64,000 nucleotides of DNA from Streptosporangium amethystogenes. GTDB taxonomy: Bacteria; Actinomycetota; Actinomycetes; Streptosporangiales; Streptosporangiaceae. The stretch's first letter is position 1; every line of letters begins with the position of its first letter. The notes beneath the pieces are model-generated. The model was not told the DNA's origin. It made no database searches and saw nothing but the letters and a program-made list of their open reading frames with translations. The DNA is taken from contig NZ_JOEQ01000007.1 in the NCBI RefSeq assembly GCF_000721075.1, forward strand, positions 229,764-293,763, read 5' to 3'. Below are positions 1 through 8,157 of this stretch, in pieces. The translations under genes were made by a program, and so were the position numbers.

Positions 1-1
1 A

Positions 2-376
2 CAGGTTCCCGAGTCCGGCTGGTGGCTGGCCTTCCCACCCCGGATGGAGAAGGTCGGTTTCCTGCGACACGACAAGCCGGGCAACACGTTCGACCTTTCC
101 ACCGGCCGCAACGCCGACGTCAAGGACGAGCACGGCTGGTCCTTCTGCGTGACCGACCCCAAACCGCTCGCGCTCAAGGGCCAGAACTCCGGGTTCTACT
201 CGGTGGCCTCGCTGTGCGAGTTCAGGCTGGCCGACGGCAAGCGGGTGTCCGGCCCGGGTGTCCCGCCCGCCTGGTTCACCGGCAGCCAGAACGGCTGGCG
301 GATGTGGCGCGACGAGAAAGGCGGCCTCCACGGGATCAAGGACGGCGACGGCACCTCGCCCGGCATGTACGGCTGA
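2..376 (+). CDS. C-terminal part of an unknown protein (5' end outside window)
   Basis: The frame is open from the first bases of the window to the TGA at 374-376, so only the last ~124 residues are present. The fragment is rich in Trp, Gly and Phe, with segments such as FCVTDPK, GFYSVASLCEF, PPAWFTGSQNGW and GTSPGMYG. Two cysteines could form a disulfide, which would suit a secreted or surface domain, but no signal peptide can be assessed. I do not recognise the family. A weak GC hairpin at 454-473 follows before the thiolase gene. Coding status is supported by third-position G+C and a clean stop. Function is unknown. Confidence 0.7.
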   Translation, partial: QVPESGWWLAFPPRMEKVGFLRHDKPGNTFDLSTGRNADVKDEHGWSFCVTDPKPLALKGQNSGFYSVASLCEFRLADGKRVSGPGVPPAWFTGSQNGWRMWRDEKGGLHGIKDGDGTSPGMYG

Positions 377-453
377 CATCCGCGGCCGATGTGTGTGAGA
401 CCGGCACCGGGCGCGACGGCCGCGGCCCGTGAGGGACGACAGACCCGCGGCGA

Positions 454-473
454 GCCCCGTCCTCGGGCGGGGC
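454..473 (+). terminator. possible hairpin terminator
   Basis: GCCCCG (454-459) pairs with CGGGGC (468-473) around an 8-base loop, downstream of the first gene and upstream of the thiolase. There is no T-tract, so this is only a possible termination signal. Confidence 0.3.
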
Positions 474-582
474 CCTGTGCATCCAGTACAAAGTTCTGTT
501 TCAATGCCGCCCTGGGCGTGGCTTTGGGCATACCGCGCGGTACGCTCCGCTGGAGGAGCAGACACGAACCCAGGAGAGCCAC

Positions 583-1803
583 ATGCCCGAGGCAGTCATC
601 GTCGCGACCGCGCGCTCGCCCATCGGACGCGCCTTCAAGGGGTCCCTCAAGGAGATCCGCCCCGATGACCTGACAGCACAGATCATCCAGGCCGCGCTTG
701 CCAAGGTCCCCCAACTCGACCCGACCACGATCGACGACCTCATGCTGGGCTGCGGCCTGCCGGGCGGCGAACAGGGCTTCAACATCGGCCGCGTGGTCGC
801 CACCCTGCTCGGCCTGGACGGCGTGCCCGGCACCACCGTGACCCGCTACTGCTCGTCCTCCCTGCAGACCACCCGGATGGCACTGCACGCGATCAAGGCG
901 GGCGAGGGCGACGTGTTCGTCTCGGCGGGCGTGGAGTGCGTCTCCCGCTTCGCCAAGGGCAACTCGGACTCGCTGCCCGACACGCAGAACGCGCTGTTCG
1001 ACGACGCCCGCACCCGTTCGGCCAGGGCCGCCGAGGGTGGCGGCGAGGTCTGGCACGACCCGCGCGAGGATGGCCTGCTGCCCGACATCTACGTGGCGAT
1101 GGGCCAGACCGCGGAGAACCTCGCCGGGCTGAAGGGCGTCTCCCGGCAGGAGCAGGACGAGTTCGGCGTCCGGTCCCAGAACCTGGCGGAGAAGGCCATC
1201 GCCAACGGCTTCTGGGAGAAGGACATCACCCCGGTGACCCTGCCCGACGGAACCGTGGTGAGCAAGGACGACGGCCCCCGCGCCGGCACCACCTACGAGG
1301 CCGTCTCGACCCTCAAACCGGTCTTCCGGCCCGACGGCACGGTCACCGCGGGCAACTGCTGCGCGCTGAACGACGGCGCCGCCGCGGTGATCGTGATGAG
1401 CGACACCAGGGCAGCCGAGCTCGGCATCACCCCGCTCGCCCGGATCGTCTCCACCGGCGTGACCGGCCTGTCCCCCGAGATCATGGGCCTGGGCCCTGTC
1501 GAGGCCTCGAAGCAGGCCTTGGCCAGGGCGGGCATGTCCATCGGCGACGTGGACCTCGTCGAGATCAACGAGGCGTTCGCCGCCCAGGTCATCCCGTCCT
1601 ACCAGGAACTCGGCATCGACATCGACAGGCTCAACGTCAACGGCGGCGCCATCGCGGTGGGCCATCCCTTCGGGATGACCGGAGCCCGCATCACCTCCAC
1701 CCTGATCAACAGCCTCGCCTTCCACGACAGGTCGATCGGGCTGGAGACCATGTGCGTCGGCGGCGGCCAGGGCATGGCCATGGTCCTGGAACGCCTCAGC
1801 TGA
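583..1803 (+). CDS. thiolase (acetyl-CoA C-acyltransferase)
   Basis: Thiolase of 406 aa, the usual length, catalysing reversible thiolytic cleavage of 3-ketoacyl-CoA or Claisen condensation of acyl-CoAs. The acyl-enzyme Cys lies in TRYCSSSLQ (Cys90), the catalytic His in AVGHPFGMTG (His361), and the second active-site Cys in MCVGGGQGMA (Cys391). A GGAGAG ribosome site ends 4 bases before the ATG. It stands alone, with no neighbouring 3-hydroxyacyl-CoA dehydrogenase, so whether it is a beta-oxidation FadA type or a biosynthetic acetoacetyl-CoA thiolase cannot be decided. The next gene is convergent. Confidence 0.95.
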   Translation: MPEAVIVATARSPIGRAFKGSLKEIRPDDLTAQIIQAALAKVPQLDPTTIDDLMLGCGLPGGEQGFNIGRVVATLLGLDGVPGTTVTRYCSSSLQTTRMALHAIKAGEGDVFVSAGVECVSRFAKGNSDSLPDTQNALFDDARTRSARAAEGGGEVWHDPREDGLLPDIYVAMGQTAENLAGLKGVSRQEQDEFGVRSQNLAEKAIANGFWEKDITPVTLPDGTVVSKDDGPRAGTTYEAVSTLKPVFRPDGTVTAGNCCALNDGAAAVIVMSDTRAAELGITPLARIVSTGVTGLSPEIMGLGPVEASKQALARAGMSIGDVDLVEINEAFAAQVIPSYQELGIDIDRLNVNGGAIAVGHPFGMTGARITSTLINSLAFHDRSIGLETMCVGGGQGMAMVLERLS

Positions 1804-1836
1804 GGCTGAGGGCCGGGACCGATCCCGACGCCCCGG

Positions 1837-2247
1837 TCAGCCGTGGACGTCGGGGCCGGCACGGGTGATCGTGATCTTCACGATCACCCGTCGGTCCCGC
1901 TCCATGGCGGCCCGGTAGTCGTCCCAGTCGGGGTGCTCACCGGAGATGTCGCGGTAGTAGGAGACCAGGGTCTCCATCGCCTCGGGCAGCGAGATGATCT
2001 CCGCGGTACCGTCGATCTGGATCCATTCGCCGAAGAAGGCGTCGGTGGTGACGCAGAGCGAGAGTCGCGGGTCCCTGCGCAGGTTACGGACCTTGGCCGC
2101 GGTCTCCCGGGTGCTGACGATCGGGTTCCCATCCGCGTCGAGCCCCACGGTGACCGGGGAGAGCTGCGGACGTCCGTCCGCATGCGTGGTCAGCATGACC
2201 GCGCGGTGGTTGGCACGGATGAATCCGCGCGCCTTTTCATGATCCAT
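1837..2247 (-). CDS. PPOX-class (F420-dependent type) oxidoreductase
   Basis: Protein of 136 aa with the split beta-barrel pattern of pyridoxamine-5'-phosphate-oxidase-like proteins: MLTTHADGRPQLSPVTVG near the start, then VRNLRRDPRLSLCV and GEWIQIDGTAEII. In actinobacteria many such proteins bind F420 or FMN and reduce varied substrates; the substrate here is unknown. I chose the ATG at 2247 (MDHEKARGFI) over a GTG six codons upstream because homologous barrels usually begin close to this helix. The gene is separated from the upstream DUF4287 gene by a hairpin at 2273-2300. It ends 33 bases from the convergent thiolase. Confidence 0.88.
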   Translation of the reverse strand: MDHEKARGFIRANHRAVMLTTHADGRPQLSPVTVGLDADGNPIVSTRETAAKVRNLRRDPRLSLCVTTDAFFGEWIQIDGTAEIISLPEAMETLVSYYRDISGEHPDWDDYRAAMERDRRVIVKITITRAGPDVHG

Positions 2248-2272
2248 GAACTCATCATGGCGCACATGACAG

Positions 2273-2300
2273 AGCCCGCACCACCAAGGTGGCGCGGGCT
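2273..2300 (-). terminator. hairpin terminator after the DUF4287 gene
   Basis: AGCCCGC (2273-2279) pairs with GCGGGCT (2294-2300), extended inside by CCACC/GGTGG around an AA loop, with one internal mismatch. It sits between the end of the DUF4287 gene and the start of the PPOX gene on the minus strand. There is no strong T-run. Confidence 0.5.
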
Positions 2301-2317
2301 TGGCGAAGATGGTCGAC

Positions 2318-2545
2318 TTACAGGTGGCGGGTACGGCGGTGCCGCTCGTGCTCGTGCACTATGGCGGCGGCATAGCCGTGGGACAGCCCGTGCTCGTCAG
2401 CGAGCCAGGTGGCGCGCTCATCACAGCGAAGGAACGACGGGCCGTTGTCGATTGCTCGGAACCACTCGGGGAGTGCGCGTCCCGTGATATCCGGGACCCT
2501 TGCGATCAGCTTGTTCTGCGTCTCCATTGAGTGGTTCAACGACAT
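2318..2545 (-). CDS. DUF4287 domain protein
   Basis: Small protein of 75 aa matching the DUF4287 pattern, with ARVPDITGRALPEWF, a central LADEHGLSHGYAAAIVHE segment and a basic tail. The domain is common in bacteria, sometimes as tandem or fused copies, and its molecular role is not established. I chose the ATG at 2545 (MSLNHSMETQ) because a GGAGG lies 5 bases upstream of it; a GTG at 2557 would contain that ribosome site. It is soluble, with no signal peptide or membrane segment. It forms its own unit between two hairpins. Confidence 0.85.
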   Translation of the reverse strand: MSLNHSMETQNKLIARVPDITGRALPEWFRAIDNGPSFLRCDERATWLADEHGLSHGYAAAIVHEHERHRRTRHL

Positions 2546-2686
2546 GGGCACCTCCACGGATAGGCTCCTTTGCTCGACAGTGCATCACGAAAGCGCAGAT
2601 AGCAAGCCCCGCGACGCTCTCTCTCGTCGCGGTTCGTCTATCCCCCGTTGCCTTCCGTTCACTCACCCATCCGTTCAGAAAAAAGT

Positions 2687-2719
2687 GAGGCCCCGCCGGA
2701 TCGGATCCGGCGGGGCCTC
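2687..2719 (-). terminator. rho-independent terminator of the BI-1 gene
   Basis: A perfect 16-bp inverted repeat (arms 2687-2702 and 2704-2719) has a very short loop. Read on the minus strand it is followed by CACTTTTTTCT, a run of six T. It lies 12 bases past the stop of the Bax-inhibitor-1 family gene. Confidence 0.88.
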
Positions 2720-2731
2720 CTGGCGTCACGG

Positions 2732-3517
2732 TCAGTCACTACTCGAGAAGTAGCTCAGCAGGCGCAGAATCTCCAGGTAGATCCAGACCAGGGTGACGGT
2801 CAGGCCGAAGGCCATCAGCCACGAGTACTTCTCCGGGGCACCGGCCCGCACCCCGCGCTCGACCTCGTCGAAGTCCAGCAGCAGGAAGAAGCAGCCGATG
2901 AGGATCGCGGCGATGCTGAACACGTAGGCCAGCGGGCCACCGGAGCGGATGCCGATGCCGTCCTCGATGAAGAAGCCGGCGAGCAGGTTGACGAGCATGA
3001 GACCCATCAGGCCCAGACCGGCGGCCACCACGAACTTGGTGAACTTCGGCGTCACCCGGATGATGCGCAACGCGTAAACCGTCAGCATGGCGCCGAACGC
3101 CAGAGCCGTGCCGAGCACCGCCTGGAACACGATGCCGCTGTACAGGTTGTTGTAAACGTGGCTGATCACGCCGATGGCGACGCCGTACGCCACCGAGTAG
3201 CCGAGGATCAGCGCGGGGTTGGTGCTCTGCCTGAACGAGATGATCAGGGCCAGCACCAGGCCGACGATGACACCGACGATCGCCGCGACCATGCCGAGGT
3301 TGAGCGCCCAGGCGACCGCCGCCGATACAACGAGCGTGCCGAGCGTGATGAAGCCACGCACGACCACATCGTCGATCGTCATCGTCCGCTGTGCGGGCGG
3401 CGCGTACGACGGCGTGTTGTACATTCCCTGAAGCTGGTCAGGGGTGGGGGTCGGCATGCCCCATCCCTGCTGATGCCCCTTGGCCTGCCGACTGAATACG
3501 GGGTTCTTGCTCTCCAT
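2732..3517 (-). CDS. Bax inhibitor-1/YccA family membrane protein
   Basis: Protein of 261 aa. The N-terminal ~75 residues are polar and include NPVFSRQ and PTPDQLQGMYN. Seven closely spaced hydrophobic helices follow, as in actinobacterial Bax inhibitor-1/YccA proteins (TMBIM fold, pH-sensitive calcium leak in characterised members). The family pattern GVISHVYNN and VFQAVLGTALAFG is visible. I chose the ATG at 3517 because GGAGG sits 5 bases upstream; a GTG at 3529 would begin inside the ribosome site. The gene is monocistronic with a strong terminator. Its role in bacteria is largely undefined. Confidence 0.9.
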   Translation of the reverse strand: MESKNPVFSRQAKGHQQGWGMPTPTPDQLQGMYNTPSYAPPAQRTMTIDDVVVRGFITLGTLVVSAAVAWALNLGMVAAIVGVIVGLVLALIISFRQSTNPALILGYSVAYGVAIGVISHVYNNLYSGIVFQAVLGTALAFGAMLTVYALRIIRVTPKFTKFVVAAGLGLMGLMLVNLLAGFFIEDGIGIRSGGPLAYVFSIAAILIGCFFLLLDFDEVERGVRAGAPEKYSWLMAFGLTVTLVWIYLEILRLLSYFSSSD

Positions 3518-3664
3518 CGCTGCCTCCACGCTGCGACCTACGCGATCAGCGTATTAGATCGGTTGTCACACGGCCGTATCGTGCTGATATCCATGTTGTT
3601 CAAGTGACCGTACGGCTACCGCCGATGTTGCCAACGAACGGTTGTCGCGTCTGGTTCCCGGACC

Positions 3665-4048
3665 TCACATCTCCCTCGCCGATCTCTCGTCGAAAAGGCG
3701 CTGCGACGCCTCGACCTCGTCGAGGTTGCGACGCGCCCACTCGCAGAGACCGGTCACGGTGACCGAGAGGTCGCGGCCGATCCGGGTGAGCACGTATTCC
3801 ACCTTGGGCGGCGAGGTCGGATAGACGTTGCGCTCGACGATGCCGTCGCGCTCCAGCGCCCGCAGTGTCCGGGTCAGCATGCGCTGGTTGATCCCCTCGA
3901 TCCGCGCCTTGAGCCGGGAGAACCGCTGGGCCTCGTGCCCCAGGGCCGCGATCACCAGCAGGGACCACTTGTCCCCGATGTGATCGATCACTTGCCGGGC
4001 GACCCCATTGGCCCGGAGCATCGGCTCCAGGTTCGCCTCGTCCGCCAT
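3665..4048 (-). CDS. HxlR-type winged-helix transcriptional regulator
   Basis: Protein of 127 aa spanning one HxlR winged helix: VIDHIGDKWSLLVIAAL, RFSRLKARIEGINQRMLTRTL (recognition helix region), RDGIVERNVYPTSPPKVEY (wing) and a C-terminal helix with WARRNL. HxlR proteins are usually dimeric repressors or activators of a nearby redox or detoxification gene and often sense electrophiles; no partner is obvious. I chose the ATG at 4048. The long upstream extension would run into the tRNA and reads as non-coding. The start is preceded by TATAAAATAGTAACC, which could be a -10 region of a near-leaderless transcript. Confidence 0.9.
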   Translation of the reverse strand: MADEANLEPMLRANGVARQVIDHIGDKWSLLVIAALGHEAQRFSRLKARIEGINQRMLTRTLRALERDGIVERNVYPTSPPKVEYVLTRIGRDLSVTVTGLCEWARRNLDEVEASQRLFDERSAREM

Positions 4049-4155
4049 GGTTACTATTTTATACCAGGGCCCCAGCGAATCCCACGTAGTAAGAAAAATC
4101 GGCCCGCGACCACATTTGCACTGGTCACAGACCGATTGTCGAATGGGCAATGCGG

Positions 4156-4228
4156 TACCCCCGGAGGGACTCGAACCCTCACTGCAACCCTTTTAAGGGG
4201 TTTGCCTCTGCCATTGGGCTACGGGGGC
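4156..4228 (-). tRNA. unusual class-I tRNA, anticodon UAA (nominally Leu)
   Basis: A full cloverleaf folds on the minus strand in exactly 73 positions. The acceptor arm is GCCCCCG with CGGGGGU (G1-U72 wobble), the D arm is GCC/GGC, and the anticodon stem is AACCC/GGGTT around the loop CTTAAAA. The variable region is only 5 nt (GCAGT), the T stem is GAGGG/CCCTC with loop TTCGAGT, and the discriminator is A73. The anticodon at positions 34-36 is TAA, which reads the leucine codon UUA, yet bacterial tRNA-Leu normally has a long class-II variable arm. The 3' CCA is not fully encoded (ACCG follows). The tRNA identity is firm from structure. The amino acid it carries is uncertain. Confidence 0.85.
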
Positions 4229-4365
4229 GCCTAATCATACGTAACGGACCACTCATGCGTAACTGCTCAAGCCAACCGTCGCATGACTCACTGCTCCAAA
4301 TCTACGGACCCGCCCTGGATTCGGGAACCCGGTCAAGAAATAGCACACCCTCGGCAACGACGAAT

Positions 4366-4395
4366 CCGGGGGTGGGCACGAGTGTCCACCCCCGG
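4366..4395 (-). terminator. hairpin downstream of the NDH-2 gene
   Basis: CCGGGGGTGG (4366-4375) pairs with CCACCCCCGG (4386-4395) around a 10-base loop, 6 bases past the NDH-2 stop on the minus strand. No T-tract follows. It separates ndh from the tRNA. Confidence 0.6.
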
Positions 4396-4401
4396 AGAAG
4401 T

Positions 4402-5718
4402 TCAGGTCCTCGCCGCGGCGCGGAACTCCGTACGTGGTTCCTCGATCTCTCCGAGAGAAACGGTCTCGCGCTTGAAGAAGAGCGCCAGGGTCCAGTCGGC
4501 TGTCACGCGAACCTTGCGGTTGACCGTGGGCACCCGCGACAGATGATAGGTGCGGTGCATGAACCACGCGGCAAGCCCGCGGAGCTTGATCCCGTAGACA
4601 TTGGCGACCCCCTTGTGCAGGCCCAGCCCCGCGACGGAGCCGACATACCTGTGCCGGTAGTCGATCTGCTCCTTCCCGTGGAGCCCGCGGGTGATGTTGT
4701 CCGCGAGGACCTTGGCCTGCCGTACGGCGTGCTGGGCGTTGGGCGCGCAGTACTGGCCCGGGTTGGTCACGTCGGGCACGCCCGCCACGTCTCCGGCCGC
4801 GTAGGCGCCCTCGACGCCGATCACGGTCAGCCGGGCGCTCGTCTTGATCCGGCCACGCTCGTCGAGGGGCAGGTCTCCGGCGTTGACGACCGGGCTGGGC
4901 TTCACCCCGGCGGTCCACACGATGGTGGCGGACTCGAACTCGTCGCCGTCGGAGAGCTTGACCAGGCCGCCCTCGCAGGAGTCGAGGCGGGTGTTCATCT
5001 TGACCTCGATGCCGCGCTCGCGCAGCTGCTCGGCGGTCCACTTGCCCATCTCGGGGCCCACCTCGGGCAGGATGCGGTCGGTGGCCTCCACCAGGATCCA
5101 GCGCATGTCCTCGCGGGAGATGTTGCGGTAGTAGCGGGTGGCGTCGACCGCCATGTCCTCCAGCTCCGCGAGCGCCTCGACACCCGCGAAGCCGCCGCCG
5201 ACCACGACGAACGTCAGCGCCCGCCTGCGCAGGGCCTCGTCGTCGTCGCTCTCGGCCCGGTCGAGGAGCTCAAGCACCCGGTTGCGCAGCGCGATCGCCT
5301 CGCCGACGGTCTTGAAACCGATCGCGGCGTCGGCCAGGCCCGGAATGGGGAGCGTACGGGAGATCGATCCCGCGGCCATGACCACGATGTCGTAGTCGAT
5401 CTCGTGCGCCGTACCGACGTTGGGCGCGAAGGTGAGGCTCTTGGCAGCATGGTTGACCTTGGTCACCTTGCCGTTGAGGATCCTCGCCTTCGAGAGCACG
5501 CGCCTGAGCGGGACGACCACGTGCCGGGGCGAGAGGTTTCCGGCGGCCGCCTCGGGCAGGAAGGGCTGGTAGGTCATGTGGGACTCGGGGGTGAGGACAG
5601 TGATTCGCACGCTTCCTTCGCGCAGCTCCTTGCGGAGCGTGTGCTGCAGGCGCAGCACGGTGTAAAGGCCGACATAGCCTCCACCGATCACCACGATGTG
5701 CTTGGAGTTGCGGTCCAC
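4402..5718 (-). CDS. ndh: type II NADH dehydrogenase (NDH-2) / FAD-dependent oxidoreductase
   Basis: Protein of 438 aa in the NDH-2 family, non-proton-pumping NADH:menaquinone oxidoreductases on the inner face of the membrane. It opens with the FAD Rossmann motif VVIGGGYVGLYT and has TYQPFLPEAAAG and the second dinucleotide site VVVGGGFAGVEALAEL. It ends with a GDVAGVP segment, an AQHAVRQAK helix and a C-terminal amphipathic region (VNRKVRVTADWTLALFF) suited to membrane attachment. The GTG start follows GAAGG by 7 bases. It is monocistronic and followed by a hairpin. A sulfide:quinone or other flavoprotein role is less likely because the redox Cys residues of those families are absent. Confidence 0.9.
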   Translation of the reverse strand: MDRNSKHIVVIGGGYVGLYTVLRLQHTLRKELREGSVRITVLTPESHMTYQPFLPEAAAGNLSPRHVVVPLRRVLSKARILNGKVTKVNHAAKSLTFAPNVGTAHEIDYDIVVMAAGSISRTLPIPGLADAAIGFKTVGEAIALRNRVLELLDRAESDDDEALRRRALTFVVVGGGFAGVEALAELEDMAVDATRYYRNISREDMRWILVEATDRILPEVGPEMGKWTAEQLRERGIEVKMNTRLDSCEGGLVKLSDGDEFESATIVWTAGVKPSPVVNAGDLPLDERGRIKTSARLTVIGVEGAYAAGDVAGVPDVTNPGQYCAPNAQHAVRQAKVLADNITRGLHGKEQIDYRHRYVGSVAGLGLHKGVANVYGIKLRGLAAWFMHRTYHLSRVPTVNRKVRVTADWTLALFFKRETVSLGEIEEPRTEFRAAART

Positions 5719-5889
5719 TTCGACGCCTTCCTTGAGTCTTGAGGCTTGTGAAACCTTTCACAAGCATACGTGCGCGGCCCCGGTCGCGCCAGCCGCAAGC
5801 CAGGCAATTTATCCGAAATTTCCGCTGACGGTTAGAAACACCCTCTCTTCTTGCAAAAATTCCCGTCGATCTTCTGATCGTGATTGAGT

Positions 5890-6690
5890 TCACAAGTTGC
5901 GGAGCACATTCGCCCTGGTGAAGAGCTCGTCGAGCATCGGCGCGGTCACCCGGCCGGTGAAGGTGTTCTGCTGGCTGGGGTGGTAACAGCCGAGGAGGTA
6001 CGCGGAACCTCCCCCGGGGGAGGTGATCTCCACTTCGGCACCGTGCCCGAAAGGCGGCCTCGGCCGGGGCAAGGCGTATCCGGCGTCCTTCAGCGCGGGC
6101 CAGATCGCCTGCCAGGCGAAGCCTCCCAGCGCGACGACCACCCGTACGTCCGCCGAGACCAGGGCGACCTCACGGGCCAGCCAGGGGAAGCAGGTGGCCC
6201 GCTCGGCCGGCTCGGGCCTGTTCGCGGGCGGGGCGCACCGGACCGCCGCCACCATCCGCGCGCCGACGAGCCGCTGCCCGTCACCCGCGTGCAGGCTGGT
6301 CTCCTGTACGGCCAGCCCCGTCCGGTACAGCGAGGCGAACAACCAATCACCGCTGCGGTCGCCGGTGAAGATCCTCCCGGTCCTGTTGCCGCCGTGCGCC
6401 GCCGGGGCCAGTCCGACGATCAGGATCTCGGGCCGCTCCGCACCCCATCCGGCGATGGGGCGGCCCCAGTAGGTCTCCTCGGCGAACGCCCGCCTCTTGA
6501 CCGTCGCCACCTCCTCGCGCCACTCCACCAGGCGCGGACAGGCCCTGCAGACCGACTGTGCGGCCGTGAGCTCGGCGAGGGTGCCGCTCTTCTCCGCGAG
6601 CTCGCGCACCTCGGCGGGGTCGTGGGCGACGGGGGTGTCGGGCTGGGCTGGATCGCCGGGCCAGCCGGACCCTGGAGGAACACAGGTCAT
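5890..6690 (-). CDS. family 5 uracil-DNA glycosylase (UdgB type, 4Fe-4S)
   Basis: Protein of 266 aa that removes uracil and other deaminated or alkylated bases from DNA. The Fe-S ligands are visible in SVCRACPRL and [12 protein letters not shown] plus later Cys residues (Cys in ERATCFPWL). The active-site motif is [19 protein letters not shown], and the C-terminal catalytic loop is [13 protein letters not shown]. This A-rather-than-E/D first motif and the HPSQQN second motif are typical of family 5 rather than family 4. The stop lies close to a small hairpin (5867-5880). It has no operon partners. Confidence 0.92.
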   Translation of the reverse strand: MTCVPPGSGWPGDPAQPDTPVAHDPAEVRELAEKSGTLAELTAAQSVCRACPRLVEWREEVATVKRRAFAEETYWGRPIAGWGAERPEILIVGLAPAAHGGNRTGRIFTGDRSGDWLFASLYRTGLAVQETSLHAGDGQRLVGARMVAAVRCAPPANRPEPAERATCFPWLAREVALVSADVRVVVALGGFAWQAIWPALKDAGYALPRPRPPFGHGAEVEITSPGGGSAYLLGCYHPSQQNTFTGRVTAPMLDELFTRANVLRNL

Positions 6691-6772
6691 GAATCCGATG
6701 GTGCCCGATGCCGGAGACCGCGAAGCACACCGGGCCGCTCGCCTCCCGCGGAGCGGCCGGGGTGAAAAGGCG

Positions 6773-6807
6773 ACAGGCGGCGCCCGCGGGATGCGGGCGC
6801 CGCCTGT
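6773..6807 (-). terminator. strong rho-independent terminator
   Basis: A perfect 15-bp stem (6773-6787 with 6793-6807) has a 5-base loop. On the minus strand it is followed by CGCCTTTTC. It terminates the secreted repeat protein gene and, because TGTTTC follows on the plus strand, may act in both directions. Confidence 0.8.
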
Positions 6808-6866
6808 TTCACTCCGGACACGTTCCGGCGTCAGCCGCCGGGCGCGTTGTCGCGACTGTCAGGCCA

Positions 6867-7988
6867 TCAGGCGGGAAGAGTCGCGGTGGTGGTCGGAGTG
6901 GGGGTCGGGGTCGGGGTGGGGGCGGGGTTGCAGAAGACCTTGCCCACCGCGACGCCACTGGTCGGGCCACCGTAGATCTCGATCGCGCGCTTGGCGTCGC
7001 CGGACGCCGAGGCGGTCCAGGTGTCGGTCACGCTCTGGCTCTGCGGGCCGTGACCGCCGAAGTAGACGCTCTGCCAGTCGCCCGCGACACCGTCGCGGAT
7101 CCAGCGGTACTTCACGGCGCCACGGACGTACGAAGCGCTGATCGTGCCGGTGAACGTACGGGCCGCCGGGCAGGTGCCGGCGTAGTCGGTCGGCGCGCTG
7201 ACGGAGGCCGAGACCTTCGGCGACGTGTCCTTGCACCAGATCTTGAAGTAGGCGCGGTTGGACGAGGTCTCGACCGGGCTGAGGATCTCCAGCTCGGCCC
7301 AGCCCCTGAAGTCGTCACGGGGCTTGATCACGTGGTAGACCTTGCGCGAGCCGTTGACGTGAACGGCGTCACGGTCGACGACGCGGCCGTTGACGACCCA
7401 CTGGTAACGCACCCAGCGGGAGTCGGAGGTGGTGATGCGACCGATCAGGGCAGCCTCACAGTTGCCCTCGTCGACCCACACCTGCGCGCCGACACCGGGC
7501 CTGACGACCTCGTGGTCGTCCTCACCGGCGCCACAGGAGACCGAGAAGCGGCCCTTCGCGGAGGTGGCGGCACGCGGAGCCAGGAGCTGGATGGCCTGCC
7601 AGCCCTTGACGTCGCCCTTGAAGGTCGCCTTCTCCTTGACGGTGAAGCTCTTGACGCCCTTGCCGCGGAAGGTGATGGTCTGGACCTTGCCCTTGGATCC
7701 GTCTCCGCGCAACCACCGGTAGGCGACGGTGGTCTCGGTCTTGACGGCCTTCACCTTGATCTTCGAGGAGAAGGTCACCTTGACCGGGCACTCACCCTCG
7801 TACTTCGAGGGAGACGCCTTGGGAGTGCCCGCCCACACCGCGGGCTTCGGCTTGGCGACGGCCGCGACCGTCTGACCCGATCCGCTGGCCGCCGCTGCGG
7901 GCGTGGCCAGCATGCCTACTGCCATAGTTGCCAGCATGGCCGCGCTGGCTCCTGCTGCGGCTAGCTTTCTTGCTAGTCCGGACTTCAT
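6867..7988 (-). CDS. secreted protein with three Cys-bracketed beta-rich repeats
   Basis: Protein of 373 aa. A Sec signal peptide is clear: MKSGLARKL, a hydrophobic stretch ending in GMLATPAAAA, and a likely AXA cleavage site near residue 35. Three repeats of about 80-90 aa follow, each beginning G(E/N/T)C and closing on a Cys (RFSVSC, YFKIWC, GKVFCN), each with a Y(R/Q)W(L/V/I) core: VAYRWLRGDG, VRYQWVVNGR and VKYRWIRDGV. This suggests three disulfide-tied Ig-like domains. The tail is (PT)n. The ATG at 7988 is preceded by GGAG at 9 bases. Extracellular; function unknown. Confidence 0.85.
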   Translation of the reverse strand: MKSGLARKLAAAGASAAMLATMAVGMLATPAAAASGSGQTVAAVAKPKPAVWAGTPKASPSKYEGECPVKVTFSSKIKVKAVKTETTVAYRWLRGDGSKGKVQTITFRGKGVKSFTVKEKATFKGDVKGWQAIQLLAPRAATSAKGRFSVSCGAGEDDHEVVRPGVGAQVWVDEGNCEAALIGRITTSDSRWVRYQWVVNGRVVDRDAVHVNGSRKVYHVIKPRDDFRGWAELEILSPVETSSNRAYFKIWCKDTSPKVSASVSAPTDYAGTCPAARTFTGTISASYVRGAVKYRWIRDGVAGDWQSVYFGGHGPQSQSVTDTWTASASGDAKRAIEIYGGPTSGVAVGKVFCNPAPTPTPTPTPTTTATLPA

Positions 7989-8083
7989 GAGGGGATGCTC
8001 CGTTCGTTGGGAAGCAAGATTCGCCCTGGAGACGGTTGCCGCCCCGACAACAAGCTGTGCCGGGCCCACGGCAAAGTCCCACT

Positions 8084-8118
8084 AAAGCTTCTTTACCTAA
8101 CCATAAACGAGAAGCTTT
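8084..8118. promoter_or_regulatory. inverted repeat between ppx and the secreted-protein gene
   Basis: AAAGCTTCT (8084-8092) and AGAAGCTTT (8110-8118) form perfect 9-bp arms around a 17-base A+T-rich spacer, in an intergenic region much lower in G+C than its surroundings. It could be a regulator site upstream of the secreted-protein gene or the terminator of ppx, which is read in the same direction. Confidence 0.4.
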
Positions 8119-8157
8119 CCTCAATACTCCCTAAACGGGTGAATTGTCTAGGTCTTG

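Noticed and set aside
4156..4228. Reading the unusual tRNA as a lysine or suppressor tRNA
   Set aside because: In the seven-base loop CTTAAAA with T at position 33 the anticodon can only be TAA; CTT or TTA would need a shifted, non-canonical loop.
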